A stretch of DNA of 64,000 nt from Ruminococcus sp. 210702-SL.1.03 (GTDB lineage: Bacteria; Bacillota; Clostridia; Oscillospirales; Ruminococcaceae), in contig NZ_JAJCLZ010000009.1 of NCBI RefSeq assembly GCF_020559915.1, forward strand, positions 1 through 64,000. Direction: 5' to 3'. The stretch's first letter is position 1, and each line of letters starts with the position of its first letter. Of this stretch, positions 53,094 to 62,052 are shown one piece after another. The translations under genes and the position numbers were made by a program. The notes below the pieces were generated by a model that worked only from the letters and a program-made list of their open reading frames with translations, made no database searches and was not told where the DNA came from.

Positions 53094-53143
53094 AGCTTTC
53101 CAGAGAGATCAAATGACTTTTTGATAATGATCTCCTCCCTGTG

Positions 53144-53183
53144 ATCCCCTCTGCGCGGACAATGCGCAGGGGGGACTTTTTTT
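53144..53183 (+). terminator. Terminator after the zinc-ribbon gene
   Basis: A GC-rich stem (CCCCTCTGCGC with GCGCAGGGGGG, allowing a G-U pair) with a 7-base loop, then seven T. Confidence 0.85.
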
Positions 53184-53259
53184 GCACATATTTTCCCCGC
53201 GCCGCCCATATAGTTAGGTATGGGACAAACAGTTCAAGAGGAAAATGGAGTGTGATAAA

Positions 53260-55899
53260 ATGGCGAATGTTATTGCTCAGCGGCAGCGCTCTGAGCGGCA
53301 GAATATCGGGCTGACCCACGAGGAAGCGGCGCGCCTGCTGGAGGCTGAGGGCGAGAACCGCTTTGCTGCAAAGAAAAAAATAAGCCCCGTGCGCATTTTT
53401 GCGGGTCAGTTTCACGACGTTATGGTGCTGATACTGCTGATAGCGGCGGTCATCTCGGTGCTGATCGGCGGCTGGCGCGACGCTGTGCCGATAATGGTGA
53501 TAGTTGTTATGAACGCGGCGCTCGGCTTTATACAAGAGTACCGCTGCGAAAAAACGCTCGAGCAGATGGAGCAGCTTACCGCACCCACGGCGCGCGTTTA
53601 CCGCGAGGGCGAGCTTACCGCCCTGCCCGCGGCATATATGGTGCGCGGCGATGTTTTTGAGGTCGAGGCGGGCGAGCGTTTTCCCTGCGACTGCGTTATA
53701 CTTTCGCAGACGGGGCTTTGCTGCGATGAATCGGCGCTTACGGGCGAAAATCTGCCGATAGAAAAATGCGCCTACCGCGGCGAAAAGCAGATAAGCGAGC
53801 TGAATCTGCCGTACATGGGCTACATGGGTACAGTGGTGCTAAAGGGAAAGGCGCGCTGCGAGGCGGTCGCGCTGGGCAGCAAGGCGCAGATGGGCAGGAT
53901 CTCGCAGATGATGACCGAGATCGCAGAGGAGCAGACCCCTCTGCAAAAGAAATTGGGCGAGCTTGGCAGGGCGCTTGCCGCGATATGCGTTGGCGTTTGC
54001 GTGCTGGTTTTCATAGCGGGCGTTATCCGCGGCGAGGACGTGCTGAATATGTTCTTCACCGCCGTCACCATCGCAATAGCCGCTATCCCTGAGGGGCTGC
54101 CCGCAGCCGTGACCATCGCTCTTGCGCTCGCGGTGCGGCGTATGTTGAAGCAAAACGCGCTCGTGCACAAGCTTCACTCGGTCGAAACGCTCGGCTGTGC
54201 GAATGTCATCTGCACAGATAAGACCGGCACGCTCACGCAAAATCAGATGGTTGTGCGCCGTGTTTACACGCTTGACGAGCGCGCCCGCGAGCTGACATTC
54301 GACAGCGAGGGTGTTCCCGAAAACGGTGAAAATGCTGAAAACGCCAATATGGGCGGCACTCTTCGCGAACTGCTGATATGCGCCGCACTTTGCAACAACG
54401 CCCGCAGGTGTACTGATAATTCGCCCGCCTGCCGCCGAAACCGCCGTGCACGCCGCAAAAAGCCGGGCTTCGAGGGCGACCCGACCGAGGTCGCGCTGCT
54501 GCGGCTCTGTACAGATATGGGTATCGACCTCGAAAAGCTGCCGATGGAGCGTATCGGCGAAAAGCCTTTCGACAGCGAGAGCAAGTATATGTCCGTGACC
54601 TGCCGCGACGGCGAGGGCAGGCAGGCGGTGTTCGCAAAGGGCGCGCCCGAAAAGATGATCGCGATGTGCACTCACCGCTTCGAGGACGGCGGCGCTGTAC
54701 CGCTGGAGGAAAGCGCGCGGGCGGCGCTGCTGCGAAAAAACGAGGAGTACGCCGCGCAGGGGCTTCGAGTGATAGCGTTCTGCGGCTCGGCGGGGGATAC
54801 GTCGGTGTTCTTGGGACTGGCGGCGATGTCTGACCCGCTGCGTCCGCAGGCCGCCGAAGCCGTTCGCGAATGTCGCCGCGCGGGAATATCCACCGTGATG
54901 ATTACTGGCGACCACAAGCTCACCGCCTGCGCCATCGCGAAAGAGGCTGGCATTCTCACGGGCAGAAAGCGCGTAGTTACCGGCAGCGAGCTTGACGAAA
55001 TGACCGATGCTGAGCTTGCCGAGCAGATAGGCGAGATAGCCGTTTACGCGCGCGTCACCCCCGCCCACAAGCTTAGGATAGTGCGCGCCTGCAAGCAAAA
55101 AGGCATGGTCTGCGTTATGACGGGCGATGGTGTGAACGACGCGCCCGCCGTAAAGGAAGCCTCGATCGGCGTTTCGATGGGGATAAGCGGTACAGATGTA
55201 ACAAAGCAGGCGGCAGATATGATACTGCTGGACGATAATTTCGCTACGCTCGTCAGCGCTGTACGCGAGGGACGCACGATATACGCCAATATCCGTAAAT
55301 TCGTCCGCTATCTGATAGCCTGCAACATCGGCGAGGTGCTTACCATGCTGGGCGCGATACTTATGGGTCTGCCGATGGCGCTAGTGCCTGCGCAGCTTTT
55401 GCTGGTAAATCTGGTTACAGACGGTCTGCCAGCCGCCGCGCTTTCGGTAGAGCCTGCGGAAAAGGGCGTTATGGGCAAGCCGCCCCGCCGCGAGGAGGAC
55501 AGCTTTTTCAGCGGCGGCTTGATGACGAAGATAGTCGCGCGCGGCGTGGCGATAGCCCTTTGCACCCTTGCCTGCTTCACACTGCTGCTGCCGAGCGGTC
55601 TGGCGGCGGCGCGCACGGGCGCGATGCTCACACTGGTATTTTCGCAGCTTATACACGTTTTCGAGTGCCGCAGCGAGGACAAAACGCTTTTACAGATGGG
55701 TCTGCGCGGCGGAAAATTCGTAGTGCTGGCGGCGCTCTCATCGGCGGCGTGCGTGGTGCTCTGCATGGCCGTGCCGCAGCTTGCGGCGGTGTTCTCGCTT
55801 ACGAAAATGTCAGCGAAACAGCTCGCAATATCGCTGAGTTTCGCTGCCGCTGCGGCTGTTTTTTCGACGATAGGTTCGGCTTTCAGAAAACGAGTTTAA
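53260..55899 (+). CDS. Calcium-type P-type ATPase
   Basis: An 879-aa P2-type ATPase exporting a cation, most likely Ca2+. Actuator motif DESALTGEN, the PEGLPAAVTIALAL of the Ca2+-binding M4 helix, phosphorylation site CTDKTGTLT with D320, nucleotide-domain 'KGAPEKM' and hinge TGDGVNDAPAVKEASIGVSMG are all present; about ten membrane segments. ATG 53260 is preferred (GGAG 8 bases upstream) over ATG 53245. Arg-rich insertion 'RRCTDNSPACRRNRRARRKK' near residue 388 is unusual. Mn2+ is a possible alternative ion. A single gene between terminators. Confidence 0.93.
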   Translation: MANVIAQRQRSERQNIGLTHEEAARLLEAEGENRFAAKKKISPVRIFAGQFHDVMVLILLIAAVISVLIGGWRDAVPIMVIVVMNAALGFIQEYRCEKTLEQMEQLTAPTARVYREGELTALPAAYMVRGDVFEVEAGERFPCDCVILSQTGLCCDESALTGENLPIEKCAYRGEKQISELNLPYMGYMGTVVLKGKARCEAVALGSKAQMGRISQMMTEIAEEQTPLQKKLGELGRALAAICVGVCVLVFIAGVIRGEDVLNMFFTAVTIAIAAIPEGLPAAVTIALALAVRRMLKQNALVHKLHSVETLGCANVICTDKTGTLTQNQMVVRRVYTLDERARELTFDSEGVPENGENAENANMGGTLRELLICAALCNNARRCTDNSPACRRNRRARRKKPGFEGDPTEVALLRLCTDMGIDLEKLPMERIGEKPFDSESKYMSVTCRDGEGRQAVFAKGAPEKMIAMCTHRFEDGGAVPLEESARAALLRKNEEYAAQGLRVIAFCGSAGDTSVFLGLAAMSDPLRPQAAEAVRECRRAGISTVMITGDHKLTACAIAKEAGILTGRKRVVTGSELDEMTDAELAEQIGEIAVYARVTPAHKLRIVRACKQKGMVCVMTGDGVNDAPAVKEASIGVSMGISGTDVTKQAADMILLDDNFATLVSAVREGRTIYANIRKFVRYLIACNIGEVLTMLGAILMGLPMALVPAQLLLVNLVTDGLPAAALSVEPAEKGVMGKPPRREEDSFFSGGLMTKIVARGVAIALCTLACFTLLLPSGLAAARTGAMLTLVFSQLIHVFECRSEDKTLLQMGLRGGKFVVLAALSSAACVVLCMAVPQLAAVFSLTKMSAKQLAISLSFAAAAAVFSTIGSAFRKRV

Positions 55900-55956
55900 A
55901 TATTTGAACATTGTTAAAATTGCACAAAAAATAGCGCGAAATTTCTGCATATAAAA

Positions 55957-55990
55957 AAGGCGGCCGTGACAAGCGGTCGCCTTGATTTTT
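55957..55990. terminator. Bidirectional terminator
   Basis: AAGGCGGCCG and CGGTCGCCTT form a 10-bp stem (one G-U pair) with T-runs on both sides; shared by the ATPase gene and the converging coiled-coil gene. Confidence 0.85.
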
Positions 55991-56004
55991 TGTGATGTGT
56001 CGCT

Positions 56005-56712
56005 TTAAGCGTTCTGAACTTTCGGCTTTCTGCGGAAAAGCGGCTTGCGCTTTTTCTTGATAAGCTCTAGGGGGTCGCCGAAGCGCTCTTTATTTTCCTC
56101 TGCGGTGTATACCTTTTCCTCGCTCTGCTCCATGATGTTGGTAAACTGGTCCATCAGCAGCTTCTGCTCCAGCATCGCGGCAGCGTCCTCAGCAGTGGCG
56201 GCGTCGCCCGACTCTATCATTTTGCGTATCTCGCCGATGTATTTTCTGTCATCTACCGATATGAAGGGCACGCGTTTTTCTATACCTGCGCGGAAGTTCT
56301 CTTTATCCTGTATAAGCTGCGGCTCGCGGGCTTTGAGTATCTCTATCTGCTCGGTAATGCCTTCGTTTATCTCTACCTGCTTTTGCTTAGCCGCGGTAAG
56401 GCGGTAATGCTGCAGGCAAACGGAGAATACGGAAATTCCGATGAGCGCGAAAGCCCCGAGCACGATAGCCGCAATAATGCTCTTTGTGATGAAGAAAACA
56501 AGTAAAAACAACACTAAGCCTGCGCCGGCGCTTATTCCCAACGCTTTAGCGCGTTTGGTCGTGAGCTGAAAGTTTTTTACAACGTGGTCTTCGTCGTGTA
56601 TATAAGTTTTGAGATATTCCTGATTTTCGCGGTTCTGCTTTATAGCAGATCTTTTCTGATCGTAGCGGCGGAAGTACTCGACCGCCTGATCTACGCGTTC
56701 AAGCTCTGTCAT
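56005..56712 (-). CDS. Membrane protein with coiled coil, unknown function
   Basis: 235 aa. A charged N-terminal helix (about 1-55), two membrane segments (about 58-76 and 80-100), then a long helical/coiled-coil stretch (about 103-150), and a basic C-terminus (KKKRKPLFRRKPK). No family recognised; both ends are predicted cytoplasmic. AAAGGAAAG lies before the ATG. It has a perfect promoter upstream. It might be a scaffold or protein-protein contact factor (inference only). Confidence 0.65.
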   Translation of the reverse strand: MTELERVDQAVEYFRRYDQKRSAIKQNRENQEYLKTYIHDEDHVVKNFQLTTKRAKALGISAGAGLVLFLLVFFITKSIIAAIVLGAFALIGISVFSVCLQHYRLTAAKQKQVEINEGITEQIEILKAREPQLIQDKENFRAGIEKRVPFISVDDRKYIGEIRKMIESGDAATAEDAAAMLEQKLLMDQFTNIMEQSEEKVYTAEENKERFGDPLELIKKKRKPLFRRKPKVQNA

Positions 56713-56788
56713 AATACACTTTCCTTTACATAAATTAGATTTGTGTGGATATACCGACTAGGGATAACATTCCAACGGTATTGTCTAT

Positions 56789-56817
56789 ATTATACCACAA
56801 GCCCCCACCGTTGTCAA
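56789..56817 (-). promoter_or_regulatory. Consensus promoter of the coiled-coil membrane gene
   Basis: Minus strand: TTGACA (56817-56812), 17-base spacer, TATAAT (56794-56789), both hexamers perfect. The rest of the 363-base gap to the YfhO gene shows only the divergent promoters. Confidence 0.85.
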
Positions 56818-56987
56818 GAGCTTTTTGCCAAACTGGTACAAACATATGAAATTTTTTCACATTGGACTGAAAGGCGTGTATACATTGGCACATAAGCCTA
56901 TCTTGGCTGGCTGCGAAACTGCCGAAAATTTTTTCGCGGGCTAAGCGGTTTTCGTAAGTTCTTAAAGTGAATAAATTCGCGAAAGTA

Positions 56988-57016
56988 TTGATTTTTAGCC
57001 GCCGCTGTGATATAAT
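56988..57016 (+). promoter_or_regulatory. Promoter of the YfhO-family gene
   Basis: TTGATT (56988-56993), 17-base spacer, TATAAT (57011-57016). Confidence 0.75.
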
Positions 57017-57076
57017 ATACATACTATTATAAATGTATAAAAAGAGATAATCATATTAAGGATCGTGAAAAGAAAA

Positions 57077-59788
57077 ATGGGAAAAAACAAAACTTATATT
57101 ACCGCTTCGGCGGAGAAAAAGCCGATATGGCAGCAGCGCCGGCTTGCTATGGTGCTCTCGCCGCTTGCCGTTGCGCTCGCGGTGTTTGCAATCTTCAAAA
57201 AATTCTCGCTCTACCCCTTTGGCAGCCGTACCGCCGCTTGGTGCGATATGAACCAGCAGGTAGTGCCGCTCCTCTGCCAGTTCAAGGATATTCTCGATGG
57301 CAGATCGGGAATGTTCTTAAGCTTTAAAAACGCGTCGGGCATGAATTTTTGGGGCGTGTTCTTTTTCTTCCTCGCAAGCCCTTTCAGCCTGCTCGTAAAA
57401 TTCGTGCAGAAAAGCGATATGCTCGTTTTCATGAATATACTGATAGTGCTGAAAATGGCGGCGAGCGCTTTTACCTCCTCGATCTACTTCGTGCGCAGCA
57501 GCTTCATGAAAAAGCTCGATACTCCCGCTATCGTGATACTCAGCTTTCTCTACGCTGTCAGCGGCTACGTCATGCTTTTCTACCAAAACGTTATTTGGCT
57601 GGATATGATGTACCTTTTTCCGCTGCTGCTGCTCTCGCTGGAAAAGCTTCGCGGCGGCTCACCGGTATGGTATATACTCGTGATGGCGCTGATGATGGCT
57701 GTAAACTACTACATCGGCTATATGGTGGTGGTTTTCCTGCTGCTGCTGGCGGGCGTTTACCTTCTGCTCGCGGCGAGGGCTGAAAATGAGAACGGCGGCG
57801 CAGTGTGCCGCAGATTTTTGCTTTCGTCGGGCTGCGCGGCGATGTTTTCGGCAGTGGTCTGGCTGCCCAGCTTCATGCAGTACCTAACATCGGGCAGGCG
57901 CACTTCGCTTATTGAAAATCTGCGCGTCGGCGACCTTGTTACCGATTACGATACCGTGTTCCCTGTCGCTATGTGCAGCTCGCTGCTTGTGCTGATGGCT
58001 CTCGGAGGATTTGCCGCAAGCCGCCGCGCCGATATGTACGGCAGGCTTTGGCAGATAATGCTCGTGCTTCTCGCTGCGCCGATAGTTATCGAGCCTGTAA
58101 ACAAGATGTGGCACACGGGCAGCTATATGTCGTTCCCCGCGCGCTACGCTTTTATGACGATATTTGCGGCGATGATAGTGGCGGCAGATATGCTTGGCAG
58201 GGAGCACAAATACCGCGGCAGCATGAAGCTATACGCGATAGGCGGACTGCTCTGCGCGGCGGCGGTGGTAGCTTTCGAGTACTTTTCTTCGGGATTTATC
58301 AGTGCCGACCTCGATATTCTCTCTACCTACACCGGCTCGCTCGGCGGCAGCGATGCTTCATTCAAGAGTATGTGCAAGCTTTTCATAGTCGGAGCGGCGT
58401 GCTTTGCGCTGATATACGCCCTCTACCGCCACGGCTGGATATTCCGCGGGATATTCATAGTTTTCACCTGCGCGGCGGTCACGATAGAGTCGATGGGCTA
58501 TATACGCGTTTACATGACTACCACCGCAGAGCGCAATGAGTCGACCAACGACATTCAGCGGCAGGTGTTCGCCTTAGCCGACCGCGTTGAAGACGACGAT
58601 TTTTACCGCATGAAAACGAGCGGAAAGCTTTTTGATTACAACATGATAGGCGCTATGGGCTACAACTCGATAGGCCACTACACCTCGCTCACCGAAGAGG
58701 ACTATATGTTCACCATGAAGCGCATGGGCTACACTTCGGTATGGATGGAGGTAGGCACTTGCGGCGGCACTGAGATGACCGACGCTCTGCTTTGCGCAGG
58801 GTATGAGATAAGCCATAACAAGCAGGACAACACTGTTTATTCGTTCAACGGCTACCATATCAACCCGCTGAACGACCGCCTGCCGCTGGGCATTGCCGCC
58901 GCGGGCGACCTATCGGCTGAGATACCCGCAGGGCTTACCCGCGCGCAGGCGCAGGAATACATCTACCGCCAAATATTCGGCGGCGAGGGCGCTGTTACCG
59001 AATATAAGCCCGACGAGGGCGACATCATGCAGGTCAAAGACGGCGATTACCACTGCTCGGAATCTGCAGCGCTCATCTACCGCGTAAAGGTCGAGGGCAG
59101 ACAAACGCTCTACTTCGACTGCTTCGACAAGCTCTCGAACGACCTTTCCGAGCCGATATACGACAGCTTTTCGGTAAAGGTCGGCGGGCAGAACGTTTGC
59201 CGCAGTTACCCGTATTCCAAAGAAAACGGCGTGCTGAAGCTCGGCACTTTTGAGGACGAAACTGCGGTCATCGAGATAAGGTGCCTTAAAGACGTAAGCT
59301 GCGCTTCGCTAGGCGTTTTTGGCGTAGACCTCGACAAGCTGGACGAAGCTTGCGGCACGGCGCAGGGCATAGGCTTGCAGGAGAAGAAGAACGGTCTTTA
59401 CGGTGAGTCGGATTTCGAGAGCGCGCAGACAGTGTTCCTCTCAGTACCGTACAACGAGGGCTTCACGGTAAAGGTCAACGGCGAGAATGTAGAGTACCGC
59501 AAGGCGCTTTCGGGCTTTATGGCTTTCGACCTGCCCGCGGGCAAATGCAGTGTAGATATATCGTTCAAGCCGCAGGGCTTCACGGCGGGCGCGGTGATTT
59601 CGCTATGCGGCGTGGCGGCGACGGCGGTGTACCTGCTGCTTCGCAAAAAGCTGCACCCCTCTGAAAAACTTGTCCGCACGGCTGACAAGGTAGGCGCGGC
59701 GGCAGCGGCGGCGCTTGCCTGCATAGTACTGCTTGCGGTATACATCATGCCGATAGCGGTGAACATCTTTATGTGGAAGCGGGAATAA
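57077..59788 (+). CDS. YfhO-family multi-pass membrane protein (probable glycosyltransferase)
   Basis: A 903-aa protein of the bacterial membrane protein YfhO family, about 12 N-terminal membrane helices plus a final pair at the C-terminus. The first external loop carries 'CDMNQQVVPLLCQFKDILDG' and 'NFWGVFFFFLASPFSLLV', typical of the family. A large extracellular beta-rich part (about 520-850) precedes the last helices. YfhO proteins belong to the GT-C fold and in Gram-positives glycosylate lipoteichoic acid or other wall polymers (family knowledge). ATG 57077 has AAGGA 14 bases upstream; GTG 57065 is possible but too close to it. Confidence 0.85.
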   Translation: MGKNKTYITASAEKKPIWQQRRLAMVLSPLAVALAVFAIFKKFSLYPFGSRTAAWCDMNQQVVPLLCQFKDILDGRSGMFLSFKNASGMNFWGVFFFFLASPFSLLVKFVQKSDMLVFMNILIVLKMAASAFTSSIYFVRSSFMKKLDTPAIVILSFLYAVSGYVMLFYQNVIWLDMMYLFPLLLLSLEKLRGGSPVWYILVMALMMAVNYYIGYMVVVFLLLLAGVYLLLAARAENENGGAVCRRFLLSSGCAAMFSAVVWLPSFMQYLTSGRRTSLIENLRVGDLVTDYDTVFPVAMCSSLLVLMALGGFAASRRADMYGRLWQIMLVLLAAPIVIEPVNKMWHTGSYMSFPARYAFMTIFAAMIVAADMLGREHKYRGSMKLYAIGGLLCAAAVVAFEYFSSGFISADLDILSTYTGSLGGSDASFKSMCKLFIVGAACFALIYALYRHGWIFRGIFIVFTCAAVTIESMGYIRVYMTTTAERNESTNDIQRQVFALADRVEDDDFYRMKTSGKLFDYNMIGAMGYNSIGHYTSLTEEDYMFTMKRMGYTSVWMEVGTCGGTEMTDALLCAGYEISHNKQDNTVYSFNGYHINPLNDRLPLGIAAAGDLSAEIPAGLTRAQAQEYIYRQIFGGEGAVTEYKPDEGDIMQVKDGDYHCSESAALIYRVKVEGRQTLYFDCFDKLSNDLSEPIYDSFSVKVGGQNVCRSYPYSKENGVLKLGTFEDETAVIEIRCLKDVSCASLGVFGVDLDKLDEACGTAQGIGLQEKKNGLYGESDFESAQTVFLSVPYNEGFTVKVNGENVEYRKALSGFMAFDLPAGKCSVDISFKPQGFTAGAVISLCGVAATAVYLLLRKKLHPSEKLVRTADKVGAAAAAALACIVLLAVYIMPIAVNIFMWKRE

Positions 59789-59815
59789 ATTGCCCGATAA
59801 TAGACAATAAATAAC

Positions 59816-59864
59816 AAACTGCCGTCCTTGGCGCGAATGGTGCGTGGGGACGGCAGTTTGTTTG
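59816..59864 (+). terminator. Terminator of the YfhO gene
   Basis: AAACTGCCGTCC and GGACGGCAGTTT form a perfect 12-bp stem with a 20-base loop, followed by GTTTG. Confidence 0.8.
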
Positions 59865-59903
59865 CGCCCCATTGTGAAAATTTTCATATCCGCCGCACGA
59901 TAC

Positions 59904-59932
59904 TTGTTTTTTCTCCTTGCGTGTGATATACT
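59904..59932 (+). promoter_or_regulatory. Promoter of the small membrane protein gene
   Basis: TTGTTT (59904-59909), 17-base spacer, TATACT (59927-59932). A short hairpin (CAGGC…GCCTG, 59953-59976) lies in the leader just before the ribosome site. Confidence 0.55.
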
Positions 59933-59995
59933 ATTATATATAAGACGACGTACAGGCGGGTGCTTAGCACTGCCTGCGGAAAATGGAGGATAACT

Positions 59996-60538
59996 ATGGA
60001 TTATTCAGACGGCGTAAAATATACGCTTTTCAGACTTTTGCTCATGATCGGCTGCGGCGCGGTGGGTGTGGCGGCTGGCAAACTGCTGCTTTGGGCGGCG
60101 GCTTCCGTGATGCCGGCTTCTTGGCTCACGCTAAAGGAATTTCTCGTTACCGATCAGGCAGGCTCGGTGACGGCGGCGATAGTTATGGCGGCAATGCTCG
60201 GCAGAGTTTTTTACGACGACGGCAAAAAGCACGCCGCTTATGAAAACTGGGACGCAATACTCGTCAGCATTACCCATATCGTTATGCTGATAGTTTACTT
60301 CGTGCCCGTTATTTTCTATAACCCAAACGATATTACCCGCGGCATGGAGTTCGCATATTACCTCTTTTACTTTCCCTGCCGCTGGCTGGTGCTCGCTTTT
60401 GGCATGGATCTTAAAGCCGCCGCGGCGCTCGGCATACTGCTGATACTCGGCGTGCAGTTCGCGCTGTATATGCTCTCGTACACCCGCTACAAAAAGAAGC
60501 ACCCCGTGAGCTTTTTGCCGCGCGAGAGCGAGTCTTGA
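59996..60538 (+). CDS. Small polytopic membrane protein
   Basis: 180 aa with four or five hydrophobic segments (about residues 10-35, 48-65, 85-108, 115-135 and 140-162) and a basic C-terminal tail. I do not recognise a family. ATG 59996 is chosen for its GGAGGAT site; an upstream GTG/ATG in the same frame lacks one. It stands alone between the YfhO terminator and the pilus promoter. Confidence 0.65.
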   Translation: MDYSDGVKYTLFRLLLMIGCGAVGVAAGKLLLWAAASVMPASWLTLKEFLVTDQAGSVTAAIVMAAMLGRVFYDDGKKHAAYENWDAILVSITHIVMLIVYFVPVIFYNPNDITRGMEFAYYLFYFPCRWLVLAFGMDLKAAAALGILLILGVQFALYMLSYTRYKKKHPVSFLPRESES

Positions 60539-60648
60539 CAGGCGGAAATCTGTACCAATATTTGCAGAATTGTGGGTTTTGGTCAAAATGTCTAAATTAA
60601 CGGTTCAGATTTTGTTAATTAAGATAATGAAAAAAGTTTTAATAGTGC

Positions 60649-60677
60649 TTGAATAAATCTAAAAAAAATGATATAAT
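60649..60677 (+). promoter_or_regulatory. Promoter of the type IV pilus operon
   Basis: TTGAAT (60649-60654), 17-base spacer, TATAAT (60672-60677). Confidence 0.75.
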
Positions 60678-60694
60678 AGTATAAAATACGTTTC

Positions 60695-60759
60695 GTGTGC
60701 ATTTCGTGAAAATGGCGGACATCTTTAAGGCAGGCTCGTCATTTTCAGAAAATGCGCAC
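60695..60759 (+). repeat. Long leader hairpin before the pilus operon
   Basis: Arms of 20 bases (60695-60714 and 60740-60759) pair at 17 positions around a 25-base loop. It lies between the promoter and the GGAGGTG ribosome site of pilC (60772), so it will form in the mRNA leader. No known riboswitch was recognised. Confidence 0.6.
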
Positions 60760-60790
60760 CGTATTAAAAGGCGGAGGTGTAACTACTAAT

Positions 60791-61987
60791 ATGAAAAATT
60801 ACAGCTATGTTGCGAAGGACTCTACCGGAAAAACGCTGAAAGGCGTTATGGAGGCCGAGGACGAGCAGCAGGTTCAGGAAAAAGTCTACGAACAAGGCTT
60901 GTTCCTGATTTCTACCACAGAAGCGCTCGGCGGAACAAAAACGAGCATATACAAGTTCAAAACAAAAGATCTTGCGTTTTCGTGCCGTCAGCTTGCCGCT
61001 ATGCTTACATCGGGTCTTACGATAGTTAAAGCGCTCGATATAATGTATAAGGAAGAAAAGAATAAAGGCGCTAAAAACGTGTGGCTCGCACTGTATGAAG
61101 ACGTTAATAAAGGCTCTAACTTTACCGAGGCGCTTATCGCAAGAAACGGAAGCTTTCCGGACTTCATGATAAGCATGATCGACGCGGGCGAATCTGCCGG
61201 CAACCTCGATATTACAGTACAGCGCCTCAGCGACTTCTACGCAAATCAGAACAAGACCCAGAATATCATCAAGAGCGCTATGATGTATCCTATCATACTC
61301 GGCATACTCACCATAGTAATGGTAATAGGTATGTTTACGTTCATCATGCCTACGTTCGCAGGTCTTATGTCTGAAGAGGAAATGCCCGCGCTTTCGCGTG
61401 CCCTCTTTAAATTCAGCGACTTCTTAAAGACCAAATGGTACATACTTATAATCGCGATAGTAATAATAGTGCTCGCTATAAGATATGCACTGAAGGTGCC
61501 CGACATAAAGCTGAAATTTGACCTTATAAAGCTCAAGATGCCGGCTGTCGGTCCGCTTATGGTCAAGATATACGAAGGTCGTTTTTCGAGAACTCTTTCA
61601 TCTCTTTACGCCAGCGGTATCCCAATGGTAGAGTGCCTGGAAAGAGCTTCATCGGTACTGGAGAACACTTATGTAGATAAAATGTTCATACAGGTAATAG
61701 ACGAGGTAAAACAGGGCTCGCCCGTATCTGTATCGCTGCAAAAGACCGAGATCTTTGAGGGAATGTTCTGCTCGATGATCTACGTCGGTGAAGAATCCGG
61801 CGCACTCGATGAGATACTTGAGAAAACAGCAGACTTCTACGAAGAAGAATCCGACGCAGCAGTTAAGCGTCTGGTAGCACTGCTTGAGCCGTGCATGATA
61901 ATCATCATGGGTATTGCGATAGGTCTTTGCCTCGCAGGTATATTCCCGCTGCTCTATGGTGGTATCGGAGGACTCGAGAACTCGTAA
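60791..61987 (+). CDS. pilC: Type IV pilus inner-membrane protein PilC
   Basis: A 398-aa member of the GspF/PilC family, the membrane platform on which the pilus ATPase acts. Two repeated cytoplasmic T2SSF domains (about residues 65-190 and 270-395) contain 'FSCRQLAAMLTSGLTIVKAL' and 'FSRTLSSLYASGIPMVECLE', each followed by the family's 'GesaG.ld' turn. Three membrane helices (about 165-190, 215-235 and 365-390) are present. ATG 60791 is chosen for its GGAGGTG site. It is the first gene after the promoter; the partner ATPase is not in the window. Confidence 0.93.
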   Translation: MKNYSYVAKDSTGKTLKGVMEAEDEQQVQEKVYEQGLFLISTTEALGGTKTSIYKFKTKDLAFSCRQLAAMLTSGLTIVKALDIMYKEEKNKGAKNVWLALYEDVNKGSNFTEALIARNGSFPDFMISMIDAGESAGNLDITVQRLSDFYANQNKTQNIIKSAMMYPIILGILTIVMVIGMFTFIMPTFAGLMSEEEMPALSRALFKFSDFLKTKWYILIIAIVIIVLAIRYALKVPDIKLKFDLIKLKMPAVGPLMVKIYEGRFSRTLSSLYASGIPMVECLERASSVLENTYVDKMFIQVIDEVKQGSPVSVSLQKTEIFEGMFCSMIYVGEESGALDEILEKTADFYEEESDAAVKRLVALLEPCMIIIMGIAIGLCLAGIFPLLYGGIGGLENS

Positions 61988-62052
61988 TAAAGTCGATAAA
62001 ATCACAGCTATTACAAATACAAAGAAAATCTTTAGAAGAGGTGAAGGAATAA

